Source: Oryzias latipes (lineage: Eukaryota; Chordata; Actinopteri; Beloniformes; Adrianichthyidae). Taken from it: a stretch of DNA of 64,000 bases. Both the position numbers and the translations under genes were made by a program. The DNA lies in the NCBI RefSeq assembly GCF_002234675.1, contig NC_019880.2, positions 17,841,521-17,905,520 on the forward strand, written 5' to 3'. The notes under the pieces were generated by a model, which ran no database searches, was not told the origin of the DNA, and saw only the letters and a list, made by a program, of their open reading frames with translations. How positions within the stretch are numbered: the first letter of the stretch is position 1; each line of letters starts with the position of its first letter. Below are positions 1 through 10,850 of the stretch, in pieces.

Positions 1-91
1 CATTGAAGAAAAAAGGTTCAGCGCACTGTCTAGTGGGTCTAGATGACCCAACTCCCACATTTAAAGTGCCTAGGATAGCACCAGGGTTACA
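1..91 (-). mobile_element. Truncated TTAA-flanked MITE (piggyBac-like), cut by the window edge
   Basis: This is the inner half and terminus of the ~205-bp MITE that recurs at 7524, 20481, 28405 and 35734. It ends in a degenerate 'atagcaccagggttac' instead of 'atagcacaagggttaa'. The first ~85 bases translate into a peptide only by accident. Confidence 0.75.
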
Positions 92-239
92 AGCTTTGTA
101 CAGATTACCAACCCGTTGGATATCAACGCAAAGTTCCTTTTCTAAGATTTCAGAGTCCGATGGGATTACATTAGATTGTGCAAACGGTCAAAGAGTAACC
201 TCCATCAATACATTTAAAGCTGAACTAATTGAGCATAAT

Positions 240-1830
240 TGGGATGTAATTCATTAAAAAGAAGTAAGAATAAAGAAATAGATCAAAGGGAAGACATTGC
301 TAAAAGATTTAATGATTTTTTTGTGAATGTGGGACCTGAATTAGAAAAACAAATTCCGGATCCAGGAACATTTGGAAAGGAAGTGCGATTATTAATTGAC
401 AGAAATCCGAGTTCAGTGGTTCTTAACCCAGTTACTGAAAATGAAATATAAAAGACAGTGAAAGGAATGAAAGGCAAATTCTCTACTGATTTTAATGGCA
501 TTGCTATGGCTTTGGTGAAAACAGTAATCAATGGAATTCTGAAACCATTAGAATATGTTTTTAATTTATCATTCCAAACAGGTTCCTTTCCTAATCAAAT
601 GAAAATAGCAAAAGTTATACCATTGTACAAAATTGGGGAACAAGCATCACTTCACAAACTATAGGCCAGTTTCTATGTTACCGCGGTTATCAAAGATACT
701 GGAAAAATTGTTCATAAGTAGATTGAACTCTTTCATCGAAAAGCACAATATACTGGACGAAGGACAGTATGGGTTCAGGTCAAATTGATCAACATCACTG
801 GCCCTGATGAATGTAATAGAAAATATAACAAATGCAATTGATGATAAAAAAACATGTAATCGGGATATTTATTGATTTAAAAAAAGCTTCCAACGCAATT
901 AACCACTGTATATTAATTAATAAATTGGAATGGTATGGCATTAGGGGGTTAGTGTTGGACTGGATCAGAAGCAATTTAAGCAACAGAAAGCAGTTTTTAA
1001 AGGTTGAAAGTGCTTGTTCCCAATGTTTGGATATTGTTTGTCCCTCAGGGGTCGGTTCTGGGACCAATATTATTTATTTTATATATAAATGATTTATTTA
1101 AGGTTTCTCATAAATTACGGCTAGTTTTATTTGCTGACGACAAATGTTTTTTGCGATTGGGATGATTTGCAGCAACTTATAGAAATTTTCAAGAAGGAGA
1201 TGGAAAAACTGAAGCTGTGGTTTGATGTAAATAAACTTTCACTAAATTTAAGTAAAACAAAAATGATGTTATTTGGTCATCATGAGGGTAAAAATATTAA
1301 CATTGACATGCATACAAACTTGAAAGAATTTATGAAAATAAATTTCTTGGCGTCATAATTGATGAAAAACTAACCTGGAAAGCACATATTAGGTACTTTC
1401 AAACCAAACTATCCAGAAGCATTTCTGTTTTGAATAAAGCTAGACTGGTTCTGGACCACAAATCTCTCCACATGTTATACTTTACATTGGTCTTACCATA
1501 TTTTTCTTGTTGTGTAGAGGTTTTGGGGAACAACTATAGAACAACGTTACTTTCACCTTCAATACTTCAAAAGAGAGCAATACGAATCATACACAAAGTC
1601 AATTACCTTGAGCACACAAATAAATTATTCACACAATCAAAATTACTAAAATTTTATGATCTAGTAGAGTATTGTACTGCTCAAATAATATTCAAGGCCG
1701 AAAACAATTTATTACAGACGAATATCCAAAGGTCATTTATTAAACGAGATGAAAAATAAATTTTTTAAAACTACTGATAAACTTAGGCAATTATACTACG
1801 AGGAAAACAAGGTTTTCTTTTTGCTTGGAG
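240..1830 (+). mobile_element. Decayed LINE reverse transcriptase fragment (jockey/CR1/Rex-like superfamily)
   Basis: Successive plus-strand reading frames, broken by stops and frame changes, follow the order of a non-LTR retrotransposon RT. There is a linker with 'FNDFFVNVGPELEKQI', then 'KVIPLYK', then after a stop 'RPVSMLPRLSKILEKL' and 'LDEGQYGFRSN' (about 664-790). Next come 'IFIDLKKASNAINH' (about 865-905), 'WIRSNLSNRKQF', a damaged 'GVPQGSVLGP' block near 1050, and 'LFADDTNVFCDW' spanning a frame break near 1130 (the YADD-type catalytic site). The C-terminal part fades out near 1830 and no 3' tail is visible. At least five frame disruptions make it non-functional. The clade is uncertain; the motif set fits fish Rex1/CR1/L2-like elements. 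Bases 92-239 between it and the MITE are unassigned. Confidence 0.8.
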
Positions 1831-1869
1831 GAAGGAACTTTTTTTTGAAGTAGTTTTATTTTAGGAATT

Positions 1870-2087
1870 TCTTTATCTCTTCATGACCGGGTGGTTTTAT
1901 CCACTCAGCCACTGCTGACAAAGAAGCTACTCCAATCTATGCAATCTATGAAAAAAAAAAATAAAAGGATGAAGCTGACAGATGCACCGATCCATCCATT
2001 CAGTTAAGTTGGGACCTTTTTTTTAATTTTTTACCTTTAGACTCCTCCGCACGTATCTTTAAGTCCTTCCAAAAGAATTTCTTTGCC
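1870..2087 (-). pseudogene. Possible 3' remnant of the PIM-like kinase pseudogene
   Basis: The minus strand of 2030-2087 reads 'AKKFFWKDLKIRAEESKG'. It resembles the late C-lobe of PIM kinases, just before the conserved 'RPTLEEL' stretch, and it is followed by a GTAAAA donor. It abuts the hAT-like element that interrupts the kinase pseudogene at 3980. A weak 'QQWLSG' coding-like stretch near 1890-1925 could be the final exon. About 20 residues that should join the two sides are missing. The assignment rests on position and a short match only. Confidence 0.35.
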
Positions 2088-3979
2088 CAGGGCTCCAGAC
2101 TAACTTTTTTCACTAGGAGCACAGTGGCCCCTAACTGAAAATTTTAGGGGCACAACCAGAAAATTTAGGGGCGCATACCATAAATCAACATGCTAACCAA
2201 ATCTACTAATTTCCACTGTATTACTAATAAATACTTTAATAATAGATGCATAAATTACAATGTGCTGTTTCAAATGCAGTGTCACATTTTATTCTGCACT
2301 TTTGAAGATGCAACAAGGTAAACTGACAGCATCATCGCTGTCATGACAGTACAAAAAAGTAATAAGAAAACGGATGGAAATTTATCTTTGTGACACCAAA
2401 TAGGTGCAGCCAAGATGCACAATAAGCGTGTTTGAGATCACCCAGGTGAACTCAACGCTGCACAGATCACCTGGTGTGTGACATATATTTTTGTTTTTGC
2501 TCCAACATCAACTGTCAATCATCACAAAAATATCGCGAGAAAGGGGTGGGAGGAAGGGGCAAACCTACCCGGACACAGCTGGAAACTGAACTGACTGAAA
2601 GCTGCCCTACAGACTACAAAACAATGCATTATGGGACATGTGTCCTGATGGTTTTTGTAGTGGAGTGATTAATTAAAATAATTTAAAATACAAATTCATT
2701 AAAAAAGGCTACATACATCACAAAACATTAAAATAATCATAAAATATATAATAACACAGATCATACGAAGGGGGAGAAGAATATTAAAACTAAATTGAAT
2801 GTTAAGGACAACTGCAATTTCCTGTTGTCCTTCAGTCTTGCTGCAGATTCGCTTTCATCGCACAGCCCCCCCGCCTGGTGTCCCCAATGATCCAGGCGAG
2901 GTGCCGGTTCATCTCAAACACGTCTATCGTTGCATTTTCCCCACGTTTTTTCAGTGTGTCTAAAACTAATGTTGTTTTTGCTCGAGCGTGTTTAAAGTTC
3001 AAGCCCCGTTAGCTGTCACGCATGTACGTGTGGGACTTTTATTCTCCTCAGCTGACCCGACTCCCGCGGGAGCGGAGTGCTGCCGTAACGGCCGTGCATA
3101 ACCGTTTGATGCGCCGCCGTAACCGTAACCAAAACCTAAACCTTCCTCCGGGTCTGTGCGGCCCAGAGAAAAGTTCAGCACGGACTGAATGTATTTAGAA
3201 AATTACGAGCGAATAAATACGTTCTAAAGGAAAGTAAGGAACTCCTTAATGTGGTCCAGGGAGGGGGCCGTCAGGTTTCCTGCTTTCAAACCCTGTCATT
3301 GTCACGCCCCTAAGAGTCATTTACCCCACTGTGATTGGTTGGTCAGCTTCCCGCACGACAATGAAAAAGTGTCATTCATACAAACTGGCGGGCTGCAGTA
3401 ACATTAAACCTTCATATTAAGGCGGGGGCCGCAAAATATCATCTTGGGGGCCGCAAATGGCCCGCGGGCCGCAAGTTTGAGACCCCTGCTGTACACTCTG
3501 GCACTGGTACACTAGCTGCAGGTCGGAAGAATGAATCAATAGTTCACTTACCCATAGCTCAGACGCACATATCAGGTTGTGATATTTGTCTCCATTTCCT
3601 TCCCACAGATGTTTACGCGCACTCAATTATCTCTAGGGCCCTCCCCCTACACGCATTTAGCCACTCACAGTGGCTTTCCCTATTCTTCTCACACGCAGTG
3701 GCCGCCTCACAGAGAGGTATCACGCGTGAGTGTACGTGCTCGCGTTTCATGAGTATGTGCGCGAGTGTGTGTGTCTGCCTGCGTCCGTGTGGGCTTGCGT
3801 CTCATTGATTATTTCATTGATCATTGACGTGCCCCTTCCAAGTTTAATGTATAAAAAATACGAAGGATGGGGGAAGCAAATTTACTGGTCGCGCATGTGC
3901 GACTGGATGTAAAATTCAGTCGCACACTCTCAAATTTTGGTCGCAAAATGCGACCAATTGCTCGCAGTCTGGAGCCCTG
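2088..3979. mobile_element. hAT-like non-autonomous DNA transposon, ~1.9 kb
   Basis: The element starts 'CAGGGCTCCAGACT' and ends with the exact inverse 'AGTCTGGAGCCCTG'. Both ends carry the subterminal 'gcgcaacc/gtcgcaaaatgcgacc' texture known from abundant vertebrate hAT MITEs. The flanks (tctttgcc on the left, ttgcctgt on the right) are not a clean 8-bp duplication, so a small deletion at the site is likely. No transposase ORF is visible. A GC-rich block (about 2850-3180) and a segment near 3425-3490 resembling the end of another hAT family ('ggcccgcgggccgcaagtttgagacccctg') suggest internal nested sequence. It interrupts the PIM-like pseudogene. Confidence 0.7.
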
Positions 3980-6256
3980 TTGCCTGTAAAGGACGTTCAT
4001 TTAGCAGTTCGAACATTACCACTCCAACCTGCCATAATGTGGTGGACCCGGCTGAATAGGAGTGACAATGTTTAAACTCAGGGGGGCCTCGACAAGTTGT
4101 TTCTGAAAACCACAAAAAAGTAAGTTTTGTGTCTGTCAGCTGTTCCAACATCAGTTATTGGATGTCTCTATGCATCCTTTTTTACTCTGAAATTCAAATT
4201 TCAGAAATAACTGGACAGGAAAACTCCTTTAACTATGTTCTATCTGCCCCCTAAGGAGTAAAAATAGTGTAAAACTGAAGCAGAAGGCTGATCACTCACT
4301 CCAGATGTATATGTGTGTAGTGTCCCTCTTCATCAAACTGCTGATGCCGAAGTCAATTAGGCGAACACGCGGGACAGTTGAGCTCTTTAATGATTTTTTC
4401 CATTTTTATATCCTAATGGAAGATTTCTTTGTCTTCCAGCTCTTTAGCAACTTAACTAGCTGCTTCAGAATGATCTGAGGAAGACAGAAGATACAGAACA
4501 CTCACAAAACACATGGAAGAAGACCTCCTCCTCAGAGGGCAAAGAGAAAACAAGGACCCACTGTGAGCAGGTGGTCATGTCTTAACCAGCCTACCTTGGT
4601 CTGTTCTTCATCCAGGATTAGTTTTTTGATTCTGTAGTCGAAAAGGCACTCGACTGGGGTTGGTCTTTCCATGACTAAAATCAGATTTTCTTCGAGATCA
4701 TAGTAGTCAAGCAGAGACACGGCATCTGTGGTTCCCGCTTCTCCATCAGCTGCCTTGTGCATGATGAGAACCTCTGTTGGTATCTGCTACCATCATCATC
4801 ATCCTGTAAAATGCCAGGAAAGTGTAAGTTGAGGGTGAGAAGCTGCACCGGTGAGACTTAAGGTGAGCACCAGTGGTTGCTAAACTTACTGGTTGTCTTA
4901 AGATCTTTGATTGTGGGATATACGTATTTGATCACGACCTGTAAGACACAGTGAGCATTTCCCTCCTGATCTGCTCCATCAAGAGCTTCTCTATATCACA
5001 CTTACTGGGAAACGATCAGAAACACGAAAGCCAGCATAAACGGACCCATACCTTCTCCCAGGAGGCCCTGCTTCTCGTACTTTACTGCAGAGACACACCA
5101 GATGACTTCGGTTATGACTGTGAGAAAAAGCTATTTCAACAGGATTTTAATGTTATCCTTCACTTATTAAGAAACCTGACTATTATTTTCACCTTCAAAT
5201 TGGTTTCTGTTGCTTGCCTCTTGTTCTGTCTCACTTTTGCTGGAATCTTCTGAAAAGAGAAGGCACACATTTGATAAACTGTAAAGAAAAAGTAACCCCA
5301 GAATGAAAGGATTCAATTGTCTTCTGAGGGACAAAAATGAAAGGTTCAGTAAATTCATTAAAGGTCACAGTTTCCTCCCAGACAGCGAGAAAAGCTTCAG
5401 AAGATCTGTTATGAAATTATTGCTTTAATTTATTACTTTCTGTCAAACATGACTGAGTATTCATGGTAAATAATTCTTTCTACTTTGATATTCTCTTTTA
5501 ACGGTTAAAACAATGTGTTATAACTATTTAAAGTTTAGGTAAAAACACAGAGACTCAAACGTTATCTGTATTTGCCAAACTTTTGAAAAACGTCTGTCTT
5601 AAATGGAAATAACTGACAATCGACTTGATATTTTCTGTTCCTTAATGAATAATGTGTGCTTAATAGAAGTACTGCCGTTATTTTATTGCACAAATTATGC
5701 CTAAATATGTGGAATTTTAAAAATGTACATTAAAACAAAATGTAGATTTTATATGACTTTTTTTTGTCCTTTTAGGTTTATTGGACACATAATATTTTAA
5801 GCAAGAGTCTGAAATGTTATGTGTGAAAATTGTTTCATTGACAAACACAGAGGTTTGCAGAAGATGAGCTTTAAAACATTTGGACTCATACATTTTAAAT
5901 TTATCCTTTGATATATTTGACCAAATAACATATTTTTTTTTTAAATGTTTCTCATACATTTTAATAAAAATGCAATTTGTTTTACTTTTATTAGTGATCC
6001 TCCTGTGTGTCTGAATTCAAACCACCTTTTAAGGTCAAATATTTATTTTTGTTATCAGTGATAAAAAACAATAGTGTTATAATCATCTTACCACTATCAG
6101 AGTCAAGGGGTAGTGGGTTGCTGCTACGCGGAGAAAGTTTCCTTATTTTCTTAGCAGTCACCCCTTCAGGAGAGTAGTTTAGCTTCCTTTTTCTGGATGT
6201 GGTCAAATCATCTTTAGCCAAAGATGATGGTTCTTGAACCACAGCGCTGAAAGGCT
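3980..6256 (-). pseudogene. PIM-family serine/threonine kinase pseudogene, multi-exon
   Basis: Seven exon-like blocks with GT-AG borders are readable: 6091-6256, 5193-5249, 5006-5084, 4890-4938, 4595-4803, 4300-4474 and about 3980-4102. The first two encode a basic/acidic N-terminal tail ('KRKLNYSPEG', 'KKIRKLS'). Then come the glycine loop ('LGEG..GSVYAGFR'), the VVIKYV lysine strand, 'ENLILVMERPTPVECLFDY' (a PIM hinge hallmark), the catalytic-loop region, 'RLIDFGISSLMKR', and 'PPEFKH..WQVGVVMFELLNERP'. Disabling lesions are a frameshift in the glycine loop (about 5060), in-frame TGAs at the start of 4595-4803, the HRD arginine codon turned to TAG (near 4400), and a frameshift before the DFG block. 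PIM-like kinases are massively expanded in teleosts. The absence of an intact catalytic loop argues against kinase activity. The 3' end is cut off by the hAT-like insertion. Confidence 0.75.
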
Positions 6257-7523
6257 CTACAAAAAAAGCAACACAAGAATAAGAACTGTTAGGATACACA
6301 AACCTGAAAATGGGTTCACTTAGGAGACATCTGGGTCAAAAGAACAATTCACTGCTTACACACACACCTGTGTGATGAGAACATATTATGTTTTATGATT
6401 GGACAGTCACATAGCACTTTAGTATTTATAGATCAGATAACTTTGAGCATTTCTGACTAATTGTGTGAATTACTGAAATAATAGCCTAATTATATTTATT
6501 AATATAAAATTATTAAAGCCTATGATTTTTCAAAGCCACACCAGAGCAATCAGGTCACTTTTTTTTATGGTGAGGGGCTGCTGACCCCACACTATTCATA
6601 TGCAAGAAAACATTAGAAAACCTAGAAATCCTTTTAAAACTGCTATAATAGCAGAAGTAGGCTTTCATTCAAAGTAATCAATCTGTGGGTCTTTGATCCG
6701 TCCTCAAGCAGTAACATTAAGCATCTTCATTGTCCAAAACGACACTTTTACAAAGAAAACAAAAAAAGAAGCAGATGTTGCTGATAATAGCAATTATCTC
6801 ACTGGAATGCAATAATAAAGCTTAACCAGTAATATCATGGCCCGGGTGAATACTCCATTGTCATTGGCTGCAGGGTTACCAGTAAAAAGTGATAATGGAC
6901 ACCTAAAAAAGAAGTTCCGGTCACATAGCCTAAATGTTCTACATCATTGCACTGGCCTAAACGGCAAGTGGTAACATTATTTTAATAGTTTACAATAATA
7001 TAAAATAAGAATATATCAAAATCTGGATATAAAATCTAATCACAAACCTGTACTCAGCTTAAAATCAAAATTTGGGCTAAGATCAGCTTTTTGATCCATC
7101 ATTTTGACAAAAAAAAAACTTTTCTAAGAAAATCACACCAACGGAGTAGTCTTTGTCTTGACGTATTTTATTTTTATGAGAACTCTGGATTGGAGGGGGA
7201 GGGGTATTTATTTTATTTAAATTCACATTTTTTGCATATTTAGGTACTTTTTTTAATATGAATATATGTGTGTAATAAACAATACACTCACTTTGCTTAA
7301 TCCCACCCATTTTTGGCACTTTGTTTAGGTGGGTGTTACAACAGATTAGCTGCTCCTGTTTGCGAGCCAAAGTCTCGTCTGTAGCGCCACACCTAGTAAG
7401 CACTTATTGTAAGTCATTGCCCTGCCTCCCTCCTGGAAATGCTGACTGGAAATAAATTATGCAACAGTTTTTTGCGCGGTGGATGTGAAAACGAAAATGC
7501 AATCCCATCTTTGCATTTTTGCT
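6257..7523. other. Intergenic stretch upstream of the PIM pseudogene
   Basis: No gene is visible. Bases ~6840-7110 carry a dispersed repeat ('gttccggtcacatag' context) that recurs near 63465-63615. The remainder is AT-rich with a short G-run near 7190. Confidence 0.5.
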
Positions 7524-7736
7524 TTAACCCTTGTGCTATCCTAGGCACTTAAACATTGGGAGTTGGGTCATCTAGACCCACTAGACAGTGCACTAAACCT
7601 TTTTTCTTCAATGATTTGTGATGTTCACTGGTGTCCATGGATTACATGAAATCTTTCCACCTTTATCCACCTTTGTCATGGCAGGGATAAGACGTCAATG
7701 TAAGGGGGGGGTCATCTAAGATAGCACAAGGGTTAA
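7524..7736 (+). mobile_element. TTAA-flanked MITE, piggyBac-like, complete copy
   Basis: Both ends are TTAA followed by inverted ends (ACCCTTGTGCTATC on the left, GATAGCACAAGGGT on the right). The ~205-bp body is shared with the copies at 20481, 28405 and 35734. TTAA target duplications are the signature of piggyBac transposition. No ORF is present, so it would need a transposase in trans. Confidence 0.85.
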
Positions 7737-7739
7737 TTA

Positions 7740-8095
7740 CGTCACAGAATGAGCGCTGCTGAAGAAGAAAATGAAAAGGCATTTTGGAGAAATGATTTTT
7801 TTAAATTTTATTTTAGAGTCAATTGATGCAGTTATATTGTGAAATTGAAAAAGCATTTAGGCTAACACATTTTAGTTCTCAAAATAGATATTTGTAATTG
7901 AATTTTGGTACACATTTACTAGAGAACTTTTTGAAAATGAAATGTCAAAACCCTTTTCTTTATCATTTTAATGAAGTGACAGAATGAGCGGTGTTGAATA
8001 TTAAAAAGAAAAAGTGGTTTGGGGGGTTGATTTTTCGTTTTATATTTGAGTCAAAAAACGCAGCTTCATTGTGAAAATGATAAAACCTTTCCGGT
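7740..8095. repeat. Two diverged direct repeats, ~118 bp, offset ~236 bp
   Basis: The block at 7740-7858 ('gtcacagaatgagcgctgct', then a 'tttagagtca' segment and 'tattgtgaaattgaaaaagc') recurs, diverged, at 7976-8095. Each is followed by T-rich sequence. No coding potential is visible. Confidence 0.5.
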
Positions 8096-8848
8096 ATTGA
8101 CTCTGATTTTGAATTATGAGACACTCATGCTTCCATACACAACAGCCTTATCTTGTTTGTTTGAAGAAAGCAGCAAGAACATTCACTCTGGTCTGTGTTG
8201 AGCATGGCGCACTAAACAATGATCAAAGGTCACCTTGAAGCATCTGTAGCTGTGAATTATTGGACCGATTTTATCAGTAATGATTGTTTCCGTCTTTGTA
8301 GAATACAGCAGGTTATTAGAGTATAGTAAACTTAATGTAACTGACTTTATCTAGCTTTTGTAAAACACTTTCTTATCAGTTTCTGTTTTATGGATTCACA
8401 AAAACACATTTTGGCTCATCTTATCTCGGAACACAACCTTAAAACACTATGGTAATGTCTCTGGGCTAACTTTAGCTTTTTCTTTTTATATCTAAGGTAT
8501 ACTTTTGTCAGTTATTAAAACACTGGATTGCAGGGCAAAAATCTAAATGTTTCTTTGGAAAATACTGTTAAAAGCAAAGAAAATGGATGTTTTTAATTAG
8601 TTTTAGATTCTGCTGCCATAATTAATCATTAAAATACTTTATTAGTACTAGACTCTGTTACGGTATATCAGGATGACCCAAATGCAGAAATAGACTCCTA
8701 AGTTGAGGGAAGATCCAGTGATCTTTTAATAACAAAAAACCACCACACATAGGGGGGAAAAACTCCACAAACATAACAGGACTTGGAACCAGCATGATAA
8801 CAGACCAACTAAAGAAACACTCCGACACAGAAAGCAGAAACAGACCCT
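8096..8848. other. Non-genic stretch left of the Harbinger element
   Basis: No gene is seen. Bases 8660-8848 have the texture of a dispersed fish repeat that continues at 19940-20095 beyond the Harbinger element, as if that repeat were split by the insertion. Confidence 0.45.
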
Positions 8849-8875
8849 GTGTCTGATTTACTGCCCTAACCCCTA

Positions 8876-8920
8876 TATAGTGCACTATATAGTGCACTAT
8901 ATAGTTCACTATATAGTGCG
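8876..8920. repeat. Subterminal 'actatatagtgc' palindromic array of the Harbinger end
   Basis: Four near-tandem copies of 'actatatagtgc/ttc' lie just inside the left terminus. Only about two copies are present at the right end (19876-19905). Such subterminal repeats are candidate transposase or Myb-protein binding sites; this is inferred from position only. Confidence 0.6.
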
Positions 8921-10034
8921 GTCGCCATTTTGTAGGGGTGTCCGAATCTACAGTTCAATGTAGTCATGTGCACTAGAAATTTGCCAGAAGTCTCTACGAA
9001 AAACCAGTGTGAATCGATGCTCACTCGTTTGGCGAATATTGTCCAGAATGCACTGCGTTCAAACCAGAATGCATTGTGTCTGACCCACAATACATTGCGT
9101 TTGATGGATCAGAAAATGGCAGACGGTGGCGTGAAGAAGATGACTTATAAATGTAAGTATTTGAAGAAGTAGCAAGTATCTGTTGACAAATATATTTGTA
9201 TATATATTAGATAACATATTTAATATGTTATATTCCTCAATCGACAAACTACATTATTTTGAAGTAATGCTAAAGCTAACGCTAACTAGCGTCGAAGGCT
9301 AAAAACAAACCCAGGAGGTAGTAGTACATCCAAAAAGGATGAGTTCTAACCGCAGTTATTAGTTATTAATGCGTTTTTCAAAATGTTTTTACATATGTAG
9401 GGACAGACGAGGATGTGGAGAGATTGATCCGCCTGCGGATGGAGGAGAGCCTGTTTTCAGGCAAAAGATTCGCCTCAGCTGCCGGATGGGAGTAGATACA
9501 GCTCAGATTTTTATTCATTTACCATTAAAGTGTTAATCATTGTCATTTGGGGTAAAGGTTTTTGTTGTTACCTTGTATTTAGAGCAGTAATACGGGAATT
9601 GGGGCTGACAGAATTTATTAGTCCAGCCAGAGCTGCAAAAAAATGGGAGAACCTAAAGAAAACATACAAGGTTTGTGAAGAAATAAAGGCCTAGAAATGT
9701 CTGTGTAAATTTAATTAAGATATTTTTTCACAAGTGTCCTTTTGGTATTTCAAGGAACTTATAAGGCCTCGCAGTGGCAGTGAGGCAGGGGAAGCTTCAG
9801 CAGCATCGTGGAATTGGTTCTCCTAGAAGCATGAGGCAATAGGCAGCAGGGCATCTGTTAGCCCTCCATGCCTCATGCTGGGAGAACCCTCTCACATCCT
9901 CTGGAGCATCCTCTGCCTCAGTCCAACAACAGCAGCAGCAGGCAGGGGAAGATTAAGAGGAGGAGGAACGGCCGCCAGCTAAGAGACCACGGCGGGGCAG
10001 CCTTTTCAGTATTTTAGAAAAGGCAGAGAGCAGA

Positions 10035-10521
10035 TGTAACCGTTTTCTGATCTCTGCTCTGCGTTGTGTGATTTTTGTGCACCATGAAGCCACGAGACAC
10101 CGGAGGAACTTTCTTGGAGCAGTTTTCTTTATTTTCTGCATGTAACAAAATATGGCATCAACACGTGCTGCAGTCAGATAATGCCCCAAAACTCTTCCCG
10201 ATTAGAATGGCAAAAAGGGTAAACATACCTGCATGTAACAAAATATGGCATCAACACGTGCTGCAGTCAGATAATGCCCCAAAACTAAAAATAAAAAGTT
10301 CACATTAGCACCAACATTGAATACAAAGAAACAGATCTTCATCATGCTCACCTCTTCCCGATTAGAATGGCAAAAAGGGAAGAGAGGGAGGGGGAGCATG
10401 AATTTATACCCAAGTCTAAAGGACCCTGATGGCATGCTAATTAATTGCCAGATGTAAAATAAATTAAATTAAAAAAATACAATTTTGTGTAATTATATAA
10501 TACTTCTGTAAACCCGTTACA
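10035..10521 (-). repeat. 3' LTR of the Gypsy element
   Basis: 487 bp with TGTAAC...GTTACA ends, nearly identical to 17081-17566. It contains an internal direct duplication of ~57 bp ('gcatgtaacaaaatatggca...', 10138-10194 and 10231-10287). A second duplicated motif, 'cttcccgattagaatggcaa', occurs at about 10194 and 10353. Confidence 0.93.
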
Positions 10522-10532
10522 TTCACCCCCCT
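10522..10532 (-). other. Polypurine tract of the Gypsy element
   Basis: On the element strand the bases 'AGGGGGGTGAA' sit directly against the 3' LTR. That is where plus-strand DNA synthesis is primed in LTR retrotransposons. Confidence 0.75.
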
Positions 10533-10850
10533 AGAATTACACAAAATAAAGCATGTATAAAGGAACCCAAACACACCGGTCCAAACACTCTGAGGAGTAG
10601 GTACGATACAATTACAGTTACAAATCCCAGTTTAGAAAAACATCCCAAAGGATCAGCGTGAAGAAAGGAATGGCCAAAACCCATCCACACACATAGGGAA
10701 AAGAATATGCCCACTTACATATCACAAACAAATGCAACTGTAATACATGACTCCAGGAAAGAAGAAAAAAACTGACAACACAAAAAGACAACATTACAAA
10801 AATGTTGCAAACACTGTTAGCATAAAAACAAAACAATCACACTCCTACAT

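Noticed and set aside
2088..3979. Perfect 8-bp target duplication for the left hAT-like element
   Set aside because: The flanks share only 'ttgcc' out of register, so no clean duplication is claimed.
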